DNA of 64,000 nt from Lascolabacillus massiliensis (GCF_001282625.1 NZ_CTEJ01000001.1:806001-870000), one strand, 5' to 3'. Positions 1-9,160 are shown, numbered from the stretch's first letter. The notes: generated by a model from the letters alone, not told the origin. Program-made: numbers and translations.

Positions 1-408
1 TCCTGAAACAAAAACTTTTGATCTGTCTCCTCCAAATTCTTCTATATTTTTGAATACCCATGCTACAGCCGCGGCTGCATCTTCAATATAATCAGGTGCT
101 TTAGCCTGCGGTGAAAGTCTGTAATTTACACCAATTACACAAAGATCTTTGTTTTTAAGTGCTTCAGGTATTTCTTTATTTCCGGCTGTAAGTCCACCTC
201 CATGAAACCAAACAATAGTGGCAAATCTTTTTACGTTTGTGGGATAATATATATCTAAGTTACATCTCTCATTTATTGAATTATTTTGTTGTCTGGTAAT
301 TTCATCGTAATACGGAATGTCTAAAACTGTTTTATAACTAGTCTCCTGTGCAACAGATAAAACTGTGTAACTTACAAGTATGAAAAATATAAATATCTTT
401 TTATTCAT
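1..408 (-). CDS. Alpha/beta hydrolase (carboxylesterase/BD-FAE-like), partial, C-terminus outside window
   Basis: Only the first 136 codons are present; the rest lies beyond base 1. The ATG at 406-408 opens a hydrophobic signal peptide (about residues 1-20, ending VLSVAQ). The mature part has the oxyanion-hole signature WFHGGG (about residue 67) and later VNYRLSPQA, both typical of the esterase/lipase alpha/beta-hydrolase family. The nucleophile elbow (GxSxG) would start right at the cut edge, where the last visible residues are VSG. It is probably a secreted or periplasmic serine esterase. It is the last member seen of the minus-strand cluster that starts with the amidase at 12241, 20 bases after the 113-residue protein, so it may remove ester groups from an imported glycan. 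That role is inference. Confidence 0.8.
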   Translation of the reverse strand, partial: MNKKIFIFFILVSYTVLSVAQETSYKTVLDIPYYDEITRQQNNSINERCNLDIYYPTNVKRFATIVWFHGGGLTAGNKEIPEALKNKDLCVIGVNYRLSPQAKAPDYIEDAAAAVAWVFKNIEEFGGDRSKVFVSG

Positions 409-428
409 GTCAAAAGTTCATAAGAATA

Positions 429-770
429 TTAAAAACAATCTGGATCTGTTCTATTAGCAGTAGCAGTTACAGATTTAAAATCTTTATCGAATCTGAGTAA
501 GAGCATCTCTATTAGCTTTGTATGAAATGTAGCATATAGTTTTGAGGAGATATGTTTTCTGTCTTTTCGTTTTAACAATCCAAAACGTAACTCCTTATCA
601 TCTACCCAGATTTGGGGTTTAAAAAAAGCTTCATTTTTCCATATTAATGCACCATAAGTTAATCTTCCATCCTCTGTACACTCCCACTTTTCGGCCTTTT
701 TATTTTCGATTGCTTCGTAAATCTTATCCAATAAAATATCCGGATGATTAGTCTGAATAATAACTGCCAT
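429..770 (-). CDS. Conserved hypothetical protein, 113 aa, in murein salvage cluster
   Basis: I do not recognise a named domain. The protein is soluble, with no signal peptide or membrane segment, and is mixed alpha/beta in appearance, with a run of charged residues (KRKDRKH) in the middle and a Cys near the C-terminus (DPDCF). It starts 8 bases after the murQ stop and is followed after 20 bases by the esterase, so it is almost certainly co-transcribed. Its position suggests a part in MurNAc metabolism, for example an accessory or regulatory protein, but nothing in the sequence shows this. Confidence 0.75.
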   Translation of the reverse strand: MAVIIQTNHPDILLDKIYEAIENKKAEKWECTEDGRLTYGALIWKNEAFFKPQIWVDDKELRFGLLKRKDRKHISSKLYATFHTKLIEMLLLRFDKDFKSVTATANRTDPDCF

Positions 771-778
771 TATAAAAA

Positions 779-1591
779 TTATTGTCTGAAGTTTTTCAAT
801 GCGTTACTAACTGAACCATGTAATATCAATAAATTTTTAGCCTGTTCATAGGGTAGACCTAGTTCTTCAACTAACATACGTGTACCTCTGTCAACTAACT
901 TCTGGTTTGTGAGCTGCATATTAACCATTCTGTTGCCTTTTACTCTGCCAAGTTTAATCATTGTTGTACTTGAAATCATGTTCAAAACCAATTTTTGTGC
1001 TGTACCTGATTTCATCCTTGTGCTTCCAGTTACGTATTCAGGTCCCACAATTGGTTCTATCTTTATATCTGCTTCTGTTGCGACAGGTGATCCGGGATTA
1101 CAACATATCGCTGCAGTAAGAATTCCATTTGCACGAGCGTTGCGTAAAGCTCCAATAACATAGGGTGTTGTACCCGATGCTGCAATTCCAACCAAAACAT
1201 CATTTTGATTAATCTTAAACTCTTTTAATTCCTCCCATCCTTTTTCAAAATCATCTTCTGCAGCTTCAACAGGATTTCGCAGAGCTATATCGCCTCCTGC
1301 AATCAATCCAATCACATAGGTGTTTGGCATCCCATAGGTTGGAGGAATTTCTGATGCATCCAATACTCCAAGTCTACCGCTAGTACCTGCACCTATATAG
1401 AAAAGACGTCCACCTTTTTTCATTCTTTCAATGATACCAGTAACCAGCTTCTCTATTTGCGGTATTGTTTTTTGAACAGCTAAAGCTACTTTCTGATCCT
1501 CTAAATTAATTTCATGAAGTATCTCTTCAACTGTTTTATTTTCAAGATTGTCGTAAAGAGATGGTTGTTCTGTTAGCTTATCAAATGACAT
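779..1591 (-). CDS. murQ: N-acetylmuramic acid 6-phosphate etherase
   Basis: MurQ cleaves the D-lactyl ether of MurNAc-6-phosphate to give GlcNAc-6-phosphate and D-lactate in the cytoplasm. The 270-residue protein starts MSFDKLTEQP and has the SIS-domain sugar-phosphate loop IGAGTSGRLGVLDASE (about residues 66-81). It also has the family block ALRNPVEAAEDD, a second loop GIAASGTTPYV, and TGSTRMKSGTAQK near residue 190. It is slightly shorter than the E. coli protein (about 298 residues) because the C-terminal tail is reduced; the active-site core is complete. It lies 10 bases after the kinase gene, in the order murT-murK-murQ known from Tannerella forsythia. Confidence 0.96.
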   Translation of the reverse strand: MSFDKLTEQPSLYDNLENKTVEEILHEINLEDQKVALAVQKTIPQIEKLVTGIIERMKKGGRLFYIGAGTSGRLGVLDASEIPPTYGMPNTYVIGLIAGGDIALRNPVEAAEDDFEKGWEELKEFKINQNDVLVGIAASGTTPYVIGALRNARANGILTAAICCNPGSPVATEADIKIEPIVGPEYVTGSTRMKSGTAQKLVLNMISSTTMIKLGRVKGNRMVNMQLTNQKLVDRGTRMLVEELGLPYEQAKNLLILHGSVSNALKNFRQ

Positions 1592-1601
1592 ATAATTTCA
1601 A

Positions 1602-2444
1602 TTAAAGTGTTTTTGAATAATACTCAATTAAACCGATCATAGGGGATTTCAATATCTTTCCTGTAATAATTCCATTTAATTGTGCAGTTTCTTTTAATAT
1701 ATCCGAATAATACCAGGCAATGGAACCCACAAAGTTAACACTCTTTTCACTAAAATTATACTGCATGATATTTCTTTTGAAAAAGTCATTAAAGCTATTA
1801 ATTACAATCTGCCTGATAGACTCATCATCCAGATGTTTACTAATAAATGGTGATAGGCTTGCCAAAAAACGACTTGGAAAGGGTTGGCGGTAAACTTTGT
1901 CGATAATGATTGAGGGAGTTAGTTCATATTCGTCTAGTAACAACTCTTTTAATCCTGGTGTCAATTGATTTTTTAAAGCATCTCCGATCAATTTTTTACC
2001 TATATAGGCACCACTGCCTTCATCTCCTAAAATAAATCCTAGAGGTGAGATCTGATTTATTATTCTATTACCATCCCACTCACAGGAATTACTTCCAGTA
2101 CCTAATATACATGCAATTCCAGGTTTATGGCCACATAAACTATGTGCGGCTGCAATCAGATCACTATAAACTTCGATAGTCTCAATAGGGAATATCTTAA
2201 AAATTGCATTCTTTACAATAGGAATATTTTCAGCTATGCATCCAGAACCATAAAAATGAATTTTACTAATATTCCACTCTTTGAACTCAGGAAAAACATT
2301 ATTATGAATTTCATTTGATATTTGGTCTTCTGTTTGAAATACCGGACTTATTCCTTTTCCTGAATAATGTTTTAATATTTCATTTCCTTTTATGAGGCAC
2401 CAATCAGTCTTAGTTGCGCCACTATCTGCAATTAATCTTTTCAA
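1602..2444 (-). CDS. murK: BadF/BadG-type ATPase; N-acetylmuramate/N-acetylglucosamine kinase (MurK-like)
   Basis: This is a cytoplasmic ASKHA-fold sugar kinase of 280 residues. The phosphate-1 loop is at the N-terminus (ADSGATKTDW). A second glycine-rich signature (ACILGTGSNSCEW) and GFILGDEGSGAYIGK follow in the middle, as in GlcNAc kinases of the BadF type. In T. forsythia the homologous kinase works with the membrane protein encoded next to it to take up MurNAc. Its product, MurNAc-6-phosphate, is the substrate of MurQ, encoded 10 bases downstream. It may act on GlcNAc as well. Function rests on family plus gene order, and the exact substrate is inference. Confidence 0.88.
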   Translation of the reverse strand: MKRLIADSGATKTDWCLIKGNEILKHYSGKGISPVFQTEDQISNEIHNNVFPEFKEWNISKIHFYGSGCIAENIPIVKNAIFKIFPIETIEVYSDLIAAAHSLCGHKPGIACILGTGSNSCEWDGNRIINQISPLGFILGDEGSGAYIGKKLIGDALKNQLTPGLKELLLDEYELTPSIIIDKVYRQPFPSRFLASLSPFISKHLDDESIRQIVINSFNDFFKRNIMQYNFSEKSVNFVGSIAWYYSDILKETAQLNGIITGKILKSPMIGLIEYYSKTL

Positions 2445-2459
2445 AACGCTGTTTTATAA

Positions 2460-3632
2460 TTAAATCTTTATGTATATATTTCTCTTATATAAAATATAGC
2501 CAAACAACCAACAAGCTGATACAAATAAGAGAGCGTATAATAACGATCCAAAATAATTACCTGCCCATGGTTGAATTAGAGTGCTGTATATATAATTCTT
2601 AATTGGTATAATTTCGCCTTGCCAGCTAACTTTAATATTTAATAAAAGATTTGCCATAACCCCGGCAAAGACATAAACTATCAGAGGGTTAACTCCAAAA
2701 GCATGGAAAAATCGACTCCATTTTTTATTTTGGTTGATATCAATAATCCATATTAATAAACCGAGCAATTGAGCTGCAAAACCAGTTGTTGTAAGAACAA
2801 AAGTAGGGCTCCAGATTTTTTTATTTATAGGACAATTATAGCTAAAAAGCAGCCCGGAAAAAGCCAAAACAGTTCCCCAGATCAATAGCTTTTCTACTCT
2901 TGTATGATTATCTTTATGTTTTATGATTAAACCTCCAAAAAGAAAACCAATAAGGACATGGGCTATTGATGGAATTGTACTTAATAATCCTTCTGGCTCA
3001 AATGCTATTTTAACACCCTCTTCTGTCCAATCACTTATCATATGGTTTTCTCCTAATATTGCTCTGTCAACAACAGAAATTATATTCTGTTCCGACATCT
3101 CATATCCGTTACCAACCAACAGCAAAAAATAATACCCAATCAATAGTATAGAAATGGTCAATATGATATGCCTTTCTTTAAAAAGAAGCGCTATCAGTGA
3201 TGCAAATCCATATGCAAGAGCAAGCCGCTGTAAAACTCCAAGAATTCTAATTGTATCAAAATGACCGGCAGCCTCAATAAATGATTCACTTGATGCAAGT
3301 CCCCTGCAAAGTTGTCCAAACCATCCCAATGCAAGTCCAATTAAAAAAATTAATATCGTGCGACGTACTACTTTCCATATTGCAGCGCCTGATGGTTCGA
3401 AATCGAATTTTCTTAGGGACATGTATGTAGATACACCCATAATAAACATAAAAAACGGAAATACAAGATCGGTTGGAGTAAGACCGTGCCAATGAGCATG
3501 ACCAAGTGGTGTGTAAATATAATTCCACGATCCGGGATTATTTACCATAATCATACCGGCTATTGTAATTCCTCTAAGTATATCCAGTGATAATAGTCTG
3601 CCACTTTGATGTGGAAATGTAATTTTATTCAT
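2460..3632 (-). CDS. murT: DUF5009/HGSNAT-like inner-membrane protein; MurNAc transporter (MurT-like)
   Basis: The protein is a polytopic membrane protein of 390 residues with about ten hydrophobic segments. The start is typical of the family (SLDILRGITIAGMIMVN), followed by LTPTDLVFPFFMFIMGVS, the hallmark of the YeiB/HGSNAT-type group. In Tannerella forsythia the equivalent gene, in the same order before the kinase and murQ, was shown to be part of a non-PTS MurNAc uptake system. Human HGSNAT relatives transfer acetyl groups to glucosamine, so an acyltransferase activity is the main alternative. It is 15 bases upstream of murK and 37 bases downstream of the NamZ gene, consistent with one operon. 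Confidence 0.85.
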   Translation of the reverse strand: MNKITFPHQSGRLLSLDILRGITIAGMIMVNNPGSWNYIYTPLGHAHWHGLTPTDLVFPFFMFIMGVSTYMSLRKFDFEPSGAAIWKVVRRTILIFLIGLALGWFGQLCRGLASSESFIEAAGHFDTIRILGVLQRLALAYGFASLIALLFKERHIILTISILLIGYYFLLLVGNGYEMSEQNIISVVDRAILGENHMISDWTEEGVKIAFEPEGLLSTIPSIAHVLIGFLFGGLIIKHKDNHTRVEKLLIWGTVLAFSGLLFSYNCPINKKIWSPTFVLTTTGFAAQLLGLLIWIIDINQNKKWSRFFHAFGVNPLIVYVFAGVMANLLLNIKVSWQGEIIPIKNYIYSTLIQPWAGNYFGSLLYALLFVSACWLFGYILYKRNIYIKI

Positions 3633-3669
3633 TTATACGGCTAAATGTAATTTGATAAAATTGTGCTTA

Positions 3670-4914
3670 TTATTTATAAAGATAATATTTTTTTGAAAGC
3701 TTTCTAAAGTAATCTTCATCTTTAGTCCAATGTCTGCTTATATCTTTATAGGAATGGTTCTTTGAAAATTCAATTCTGATTTTATCGCTTCCGCATACTT
3801 TGTCAAACATATTGTACCGATTTTCTGAAGCATGATCAAAAACTTTCTTATCGGGAAATAGTTTAGCTGCCACTTCCATGATGTGAAACTGAATATCTGA
3901 GAGGCGAACTTTGGAGAAATCGGTAATATATATTTGGACTCCCTGAAAATTCTCACCTTGGCCAACAGAATAGTAGGGCTTTAAATGAATTGGACGAAAA
4001 TTAACTCCAGATAGACTTTTAGAATTAAGGGCAGCGGCAAATTCCTCTGCATTTATCCATTCGGCGGCAACAATTTCAAAAGGTAGGGTATAACCAACAC
4101 CTATTGATACATAACCTAGTTCACCCAATATTCCTGTAACAGGATAATAGTAGGCAGAGTGATAGAATGGTATATGAGGTGAGGTTGGGACCCAAGGCAA
4201 GCCGGTATCTTCAAATTTCATTTTTCTTTTCCATTTTTTCATCTTAATTACAGACAATTTACAGGGATTTTCTAACATACCTTCACCGTTAATCATCTCG
4301 GCTAACTCACCGCATGTAAGTCCATATATATATGGTATCTTAAGCTGACTTACAAATGAAATGAAGCCATCCTCAACAAGGTTACCTTCAATTTTTTGTC
4401 CACCTAAGGGGTTTGGACGGTCAAGTACCATAAACTCGATATTATTTTCTGAAGCAGCCTGCATTGCCAGGTACATAGTAGAAATGTATGTGTACGAGCG
4501 ACAACCAATATCCTGTATATCATAGACTAATACGTCAATCCCCTCAAGCATTTCAGAAGTTGGTTTTCTTGTAGAACCATACAGAGAATAGACAGGTACT
4601 CCAGTATTCGGATCGTTAAAATCGGATACTTTGTCTCCTGCATGAACATCACCTCGTACCCCATGTTCAGGTCCATAAAGCGCAACCAATTCCACACCAT
4701 TAGCCTCGTGTAGAATATCTATAGTTGATCTTAAGTTGTCATCAACTCCTGTAGGGTTTGTAATTAATCCCACTCGTTTTCCTCGTAGTTGTTTAAAGTT
4801 ATCATTTTTAAGAACCTCAATTCCTGTCTTAATCTTTATATCTTGAGCAAAAGATGATGTGCAAAATATAAATCCAATAACTGTAACTAGCAATATAATA
4901 TTATTTATTTTCAT
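3670..4914 (-). CDS. namZ: Exo-beta-N-acetylmuramidase, DUF1343/GH171 family (NamZ-like)
   Basis: The 414-residue protein carries a cleavable signal peptide (about 1-23, ending SSFAQ), so it is exported. The DUF1343 core is complete: GKRVGLITNPTGVD (about residues 45-58), ALYGPEHGVRGDV, DIQDIGCRSYTYI, VLDRPNPLGG and TCGELAEMIN. NamZ of Bacillus subtilis and its T. forsythia homologues release MurNAc from the non-reducing end of peptidoglycan fragments; the Glu in GPEHG is in the conserved active-site block. In this operon it would feed MurNAc to the MurT-MurK-MurQ pathway encoded directly downstream. Confidence 0.9.
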   Translation of the reverse strand: MKINNIILLVTVIGFIFCTSSFAQDIKIKTGIEVLKNDNFKQLRGKRVGLITNPTGVDDNLRSTIDILHEANGVELVALYGPEHGVRGDVHAGDKVSDFNDPNTGVPVYSLYGSTRKPTSEMLEGIDVLVYDIQDIGCRSYTYISTMYLAMQAASENNIEFMVLDRPNPLGGQKIEGNLVEDGFISFVSQLKIPYIYGLTCGELAEMINGEGMLENPCKLSVIKMKKWKRKMKFEDTGLPWVPTSPHIPFYHSAYYYPVTGILGELGYVSIGVGYTLPFEIVAAEWINAEEFAAALNSKSLSGVNFRPIHLKPYYSVGQGENFQGVQIYITDFSKVRLSDIQFHIMEVAAKLFPDKKVFDHASENRYNMFDKVCGSDKIRIEFSKNHSYKDISRHWTKDEDYFRKLSKKYYLYK

Positions 4915-4950
4915 ACTATATTAATAAATTGTTTGTTTTTAATAATCAGA

Positions 4951-6309
4951 TTACTGATTATCCCCACTATTGTCTGTTTCGGTTTTTTTATTTTTTTTCT
5001 TAGCTCTACCAAAATCCTTATCTATTTTCATAAATGGAATAATTATTAGAGTTGGTATTATAGCAATCAATATAAATATAAAGAAGTTAATATATCCAAG
5101 TTGTTCCTGTATCCAACCTGCGGCCATACCCGGCAACATCATTCCAAGTGCCATAAAACCTGTGCAAATTGAGTAGTGTGCAGTTTTGTGATCACCTTGT
5201 GAAAAATAAATCATGTATAACATATAAGCAGTAAATCCAAAACCATAACCAAACTGTTCAATGAATACTGCAAGGTTTACCCAAAGAAAATTTTCTGGTT
5301 GATAAACAGACAATAAGAGATAGGCGGCGTTTGGAAGTGTAATAGCTAATGCCATTGGCCATAACCAATATTTCAAACCTTGACGTGATGCTAATATTCC
5401 ACCAATTATTCCTCCGATAGTTAACGCAATAACTCCAACAGTTCCATATGCTATACCTGCATCTTGTGTAGCTAAGCCGAGACCTCCAACTTCTCTGGGA
5501 TCAAGTAGAAAAGGATATGCAAGTTTTACCAGCATTGCTTCTGCAAGACGGTATAATAGTATAAAAACAAGAGCCAGTCCAATACCCTTCTTTGTAAAAA
5601 AAGATCTGAATGTATTGCCAAATTCACGCATTACTTCTTTTGGAGTGTTTGCTGCTTTACCTGAATCTGAGACTGGATATGGGAGAACAAAGCGATGGTA
5701 AACGAAAAATGCAATAAATAATCCACCCATAATGAAAAAGGTTAAGCTCCATGCAGTTGGTATGTCTACTTTCCTCTCGAAGAAACCTGCAAGTATTATT
5801 AAAAATCCTTGTCCCGTTATAGAGGCAAGTCGATAAAAAGTACTTCTTATACCAACAAAAAATGATTGTTGAGAATCATCTAGAGATAGCATATAAAAAC
5901 CATCAGCAGCTATGTCGTGAGTGGCTGAACTAAATGCCATAAGCCAGAAGAAAGCGAGTGAAGCCTGAAGCCAAAATGGGGTAGGGAGGGTGAATGCAAT
6001 TCCAGCCAAACCTGCACCAATAAGCAATTGCATGGAAACTATCCACCATCGTTTAGTTTTAAGTATATCTACAAATGGACTCCAAAATGGCTTAATAACC
6101 CAAGGTAAATAAAGCCAGCTTGTATAAAGTGCAATCTCTGTATTCGATAGTTCCAATCGTTTATACATGATTACTGAAATTGTCATAACTGCTACATAAG
6201 GTAAACCTTCTGCAAAATAAAGAGTAGGCACCCATGTCCATGGATTACGAAATGTTGCTTTTCTACTTAGTTTGTTTTTCATTTCTTTTATTAGTTGTTT
6301 GTAAAGCAA
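4951..6309 (-). CDS. ampG: AmpG-like major facilitator permease
   Basis: This is a 452-residue MFS protein with about 12 membrane segments and a charged C-terminal tail (KKKNKKTET). The AmpG-type N-terminal signature is present: PTLYFAEGLPY, then WLYLPWVIKPFWSPFVD, and HDIAADGFYM in the first half. AmpG proteins import anhydro-muropeptides or other GlcNAc-containing wall fragments across the inner membrane. An alternative ATG 27 bases inside (MKNKLSR) is equally possible. It lies between the SpoIID-like gene and namZ with gaps of 22 and 36 bases. The setting supports uptake of peptidoglycan fragments, though AmpG-like carriers can move other acyl-CoA or sugar substrates. Confidence 0.85.
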   Translation of the reverse strand: MLYKQLIKEMKNKLSRKATFRNPWTWVPTLYFAEGLPYVAVMTISVIMYKRLELSNTEIALYTSWLYLPWVIKPFWSPFVDILKTKRWWIVSMQLLIGAGLAGIAFTLPTPFWLQASLAFFWLMAFSSATHDIAADGFYMLSLDDSQQSFFVGIRSTFYRLASITGQGFLIILAGFFERKVDIPTAWSLTFFIMGGLFIAFFVYHRFVLPYPVSDSGKAANTPKEVMREFGNTFRSFFTKKGIGLALVFILLYRLAEAMLVKLAYPFLLDPREVGGLGLATQDAGIAYGTVGVIALTIGGIIGGILASRQGLKYWLWPMALAITLPNAAYLLLSVYQPENFLWVNLAVFIEQFGYGFGFTAYMLYMIYFSQGDHKTAHYSICTGFMALGMMLPGMAAGWIQEQLGYINFFIFILIAIIPTLIIIPFMKIDKDFGRAKKKNKKTETDNSGDNQ

Positions 6310-6331
6310 AGACTTTTAGTCAAATGTTTTA

Positions 6332-7696
6332 TTAGTATTCTGTTTTGATATTAGACCCGGGAAAATAGTGAAGTAGGATCTCTTTGTATTTATAACCTTT
6401 ATCAGCCATCATTGCGGCACCGATCTGACAAAGTCCGACTCCATGTCCCCATCCGGCACCTGTTAATACAAACATTTGAGGTATACCTTCATCATTTTCT
6501 TCTGAGGCATCAACAACAAAAGCAGAACTGTAAAGATGAGATTTGGATAAAGCTCTTCTGATTTCGAGTTCTTTACCAATAACTAAAACCTTTTCAGTCC
6601 CTATTATTTTAAGTTTAATGATTCGTCCGGATGTACCTCTTTCCAAAGGTTGTAAGTCAACTATCTCTCCAAAATCAATCCCGGTACGTTCATAAATTAA
6701 TGCTGAAAGTTCTTCCTGACTATACGTTTTTGTCCATCTGTAAAAATCAGCAGTCTCCTGGTCATAATCATTCAAAACCTGTTTAAGCACATTAGTGTTT
6801 TGAGTGTTGCAAAATGCATCTGGTGAACTTCTGATCCACTCTTCGGCTTCTTCTTCAATACAAAGGTCTGGTAATGGAATACCACTATAATTATCCGGTT
6901 TTCCCTGAAGATATGGATGAACAATTGGTTCCCAAACATTCTCAAATGTTTCCATTATGCCTCCGCAACACTTTGAATAACGTGCATCACAAATAGAACC
7001 CTTATAGGAAATAACCTTTCCCCAAGTCTCATTTACAACTCTGTCAACCAGTTCTGTTGTTTGTCTTGTAATTCCCTGATAGCGCTGACAATGATCATCT
7101 GCACAAACATCAAAATCTTCATGATCTTCCCGATCATACCATCTTATAATTTCAGTTGGTGTTTCAATTGAAGTCTGATAAACTTTTTTTTCTTTGTTTA
7201 TTGATTTGTTTTTAATGATCTGTGCAAGCAACCAGCTTCGTGATATAATAGAGTGAGCTTTTAGTAATTCTTCCGAGCTGGTAGAACTCATTTCAGAAGA
7301 GATAACACTCTTTAGATAATCTTCAAGAGAGACGATATTTATCACAGTAATAGATTTATTTTCACCCACTCCGGTAGTAATAAACTTTAATCCACCTAAA
7401 AACTGTTGATTCTCTTTTCTCTCCCAATGAAACTGTACACCGATAATTACATCTTTAATTTCAAAGCTGTCCTTATGCAATTGATCTGCTTCAAAAGTTA
7501 ACTGATCATATCTCTCTCCGTTGAAACTAATCTGACCATTATCGATCTCTACAAAATAATCTCCTTTCGAAAACTTTTTTCCTTGAAGTTTATAAGTTGA
7601 AAGTAATGAGAAGTTGATTCTATTCTGATTTTGTAGAATACCTACATGTATCAGAGGTTCTCTCGTTTTATTTTCTTTCTCGCCTGAAGTTCCCAT
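6332..7696 (-). CDS. SpoIID/LytB-domain protein (candidate lytic transglycosylase on denuded glycan)
   Basis: The 454-residue protein has the SpoIID/LytB family features. The central block VISSEMSSTSSEELLKAHS contains the Glu expected to be catalytic, followed by SRSWLLAQ. A Cys-containing stretch (CADDHCQRYQG, KCCGGIMETF) is next, and the C-terminal block WGHGVGLCQIGAAMMA closes the domain. In Bacillus and Clostridium, SpoIID cleaves glycan strands lacking stem peptides. The start at 7696 overlaps the end of the glycosyltransferase gene by 46 bases, and no later start keeps the conserved PLIHVGIL strand. There is no signal peptide, which is odd for a murein hydrolase and suggests action in the cytoplasm or unusual export. 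The overlap suggests translational coupling. Confidence 0.85.
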   Translation of the reverse strand: MGTSGEKENKTREPLIHVGILQNQNRINFSLLSTYKLQGKKFSKGDYFVEIDNGQISFNGERYDQLTFEADQLHKDSFEIKDVIIGVQFHWERKENQQFLGGLKFITTGVGENKSITVINIVSLEDYLKSVISSEMSSTSSEELLKAHSIISRSWLLAQIIKNKSINKEKKVYQTSIETPTEIIRWYDREDHEDFDVCADDHCQRYQGITRQTTELVDRVVNETWGKVISYKGSICDARYSKCCGGIMETFENVWEPIVHPYLQGKPDNYSGIPLPDLCIEEEAEEWIRSSPDAFCNTQNTNVLKQVLNDYDQETADFYRWTKTYSQEELSALIYERTGIDFGEIVDLQPLERGTSGRIIKLKIIGTEKVLVIGKELEIRRALSKSHLYSSAFVVDASEENDEGIPQMFVLTGAGWGHGVGLCQIGAAMMADKGYKYKEILLHYFPGSNIKTEY

Positions 7697-9117
7697 GTTC
7701 TTATTCTATCTTTATAAAGGTTATGACCATTCATTTTGACAATATCAAGTGATGCATCAGAGTTATCTTCCCATCGTCTGCACAGGTACAATATATCATA
7801 TATTCTCCCAATTTGGTAATTTCGTGATATTCTTAATCCTACAGCATAATCTTCACCATAACTCGTATTTGGCAACTTAATTTCACGTAGAATTGGTGTG
7901 TAGAAAGCTCTTGGTGCGCCTAAGCCATTTATTCTCAATGCATTGTTGCGTCCATTTTCAGGAGTCCATTCTCTATGATCGATTATTCCTGGGGGGATCA
8001 TTTCCAGATCAAAGTTGGTCATTTGATATGTACCTACTACCATTGCACAATTTTGTTCATAAAATGCATTGACAATCTTTTGCAAAGTGTCTTCTCCGCT
8101 ATAAATATCATCGCTGTCAAGCTGGATTGTAAACTTTCCACATTGAGGATGATGTATTCCCAGGTTCCAGCAACCACCAATTCCAAGATCATTACGGTTC
8201 GGAATTAGATGTATTAAACGAGAGTCATTGTTAAATTCTTCTATAGCCTCGGTAGTACCATCGGTAGAATGATTATCTACTACTATAAGATTGAATTTGA
8301 AAACAGTTTTCTGTCTTAAAACCGATGCAATAGCATCTTTTATAGTTTTAATTCTGTTTCGTACTGGAATTATTACAGAAGCTTCATATTCAAATTCATC
8401 CATATTAAATTCTATAGGATTGAATATTGGTTCAAGATAAGCCCCCACATCCTTTAAATGTTGAGTACATGCTTTTTCCATTTCAATTTGTACCTGTCTG
8501 TTTTTTGGATCTACATAATCAAATATCTTCTTTCCCGATTCTCTGTTGTCTTCTTCAAATTCTGTATAGAGGAATTCATTAATATGAACCAGATCAGCTA
8601 TTTGTGACACCTTAAGACGTAAGTCATATAATCCCGCAAATTTATAATCTTCACTGTTTATTCTTTCTGCAGCTCTCTTAAAAACAGTGCTATTAAATAA
8701 GATAAATGAACCAAAGTTGAAATCATCCCTTAAACTGCCTTCCTGATAATCTATAACTGGATAGTTTTTTTTCTCTCCAGCAACTATTGCAAAATAATCA
8801 GAATATACCATTCCGGCACTACTATCTTCTGCAATCTGTATCATTCTTTCTAAGGCAAAATAGCCCAATTTCAAAGCAGTTGATTTCATGTATAGTGCCG
8901 TATAATCAGATTCAGTGTTTAGTGCAATCTTTTTAATTGTATTACTACTCAGTAATGTATCTATTTCAATACTTTTACATCCTTCAATTGTCTCATTGAT
9001 GTTTTCAGGTGTAAGTAATAAAATATTGTTAATTGTATCTGATTTCTTTAGTTCATTTACAGTTTGTTGTGCCTGATTGGCATCAGAGTAAATAATGAAA
9101 GCATCTATTTTTTTCAT
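7651..9117 (-). CDS. Family 2-like glycosyltransferase with two tandem GT-A modules
   Basis: Residues about 245-400 form a clear GT2 domain. It has ASVIIPVRNR at the nucleotide-binding strand, VVDNHSTDGTTEAI, a DSDD metal-binding motif (IQLDSDDIYSG), and an ED/RW region further on (GEDYAVGLR, CRRWEDNSD). The first 240 residues look like a degraded second GT-A copy, with ALYMKSTALKLGYFALERM and MVYSDYFA in place of a proper DXD. There is no signal peptide or membrane segment, so it is cytoplasmic. The acceptor is unknown. Being translationally overlapped with the SpoIID-like gene inside a peptidoglycan salvage cluster, it could act on amino-sugar donors or fragments. That is inference. Confidence 0.8.
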   Translation of the reverse strand: MKKIDAFIIYSDANQAQQTVNELKKSDTINNILLLTPENINETIEGCKSIEIDTLLSSNTIKKIALNTESDYTALYMKSTALKLGYFALERMIQIAEDSSAGMVYSDYFAIVAGEKKNYPVIDYQEGSLRDDFNFGSFILFNSTVFKRAAERINSEDYKFAGLYDLRLKVSQIADLVHINEFLYTEFEEDNRESGKKIFDYVDPKNRQVQIEMEKACTQHLKDVGAYLEPIFNPIEFNMDEFEYEASVIIPVRNRIKTIKDAIASVLRQKTVFKFNLIVVDNHSTDGTTEAIEEFNNDSRLIHLIPNRNDLGIGGCWNLGIHHPQCGKFTIQLDSDDIYSGEDTLQKIVNAFYEQNCAMVVGTYQMTNFDLEMIPPGIIDHREWTPENGRNNALRINGLGAPRAFYTPILREIKLPNTSYGEDYAVGLRISRNYQIGRIYDILYLCRRWEDNSDASLDIVKMNGHNLYKDRIRTWELQARKKIKRENL

Positions 9118-9160
9118 ATTGATTTAGTTTATAAATATTTTCAGAGTAATCTTATGCTAA

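Noticed and set aside
909-1163. Open frame on the plus strand opposite murQ
   Set aside because: It lies wholly inside a well-conserved gene, has no domain or start signals, and its composition mirrors the murQ codons.
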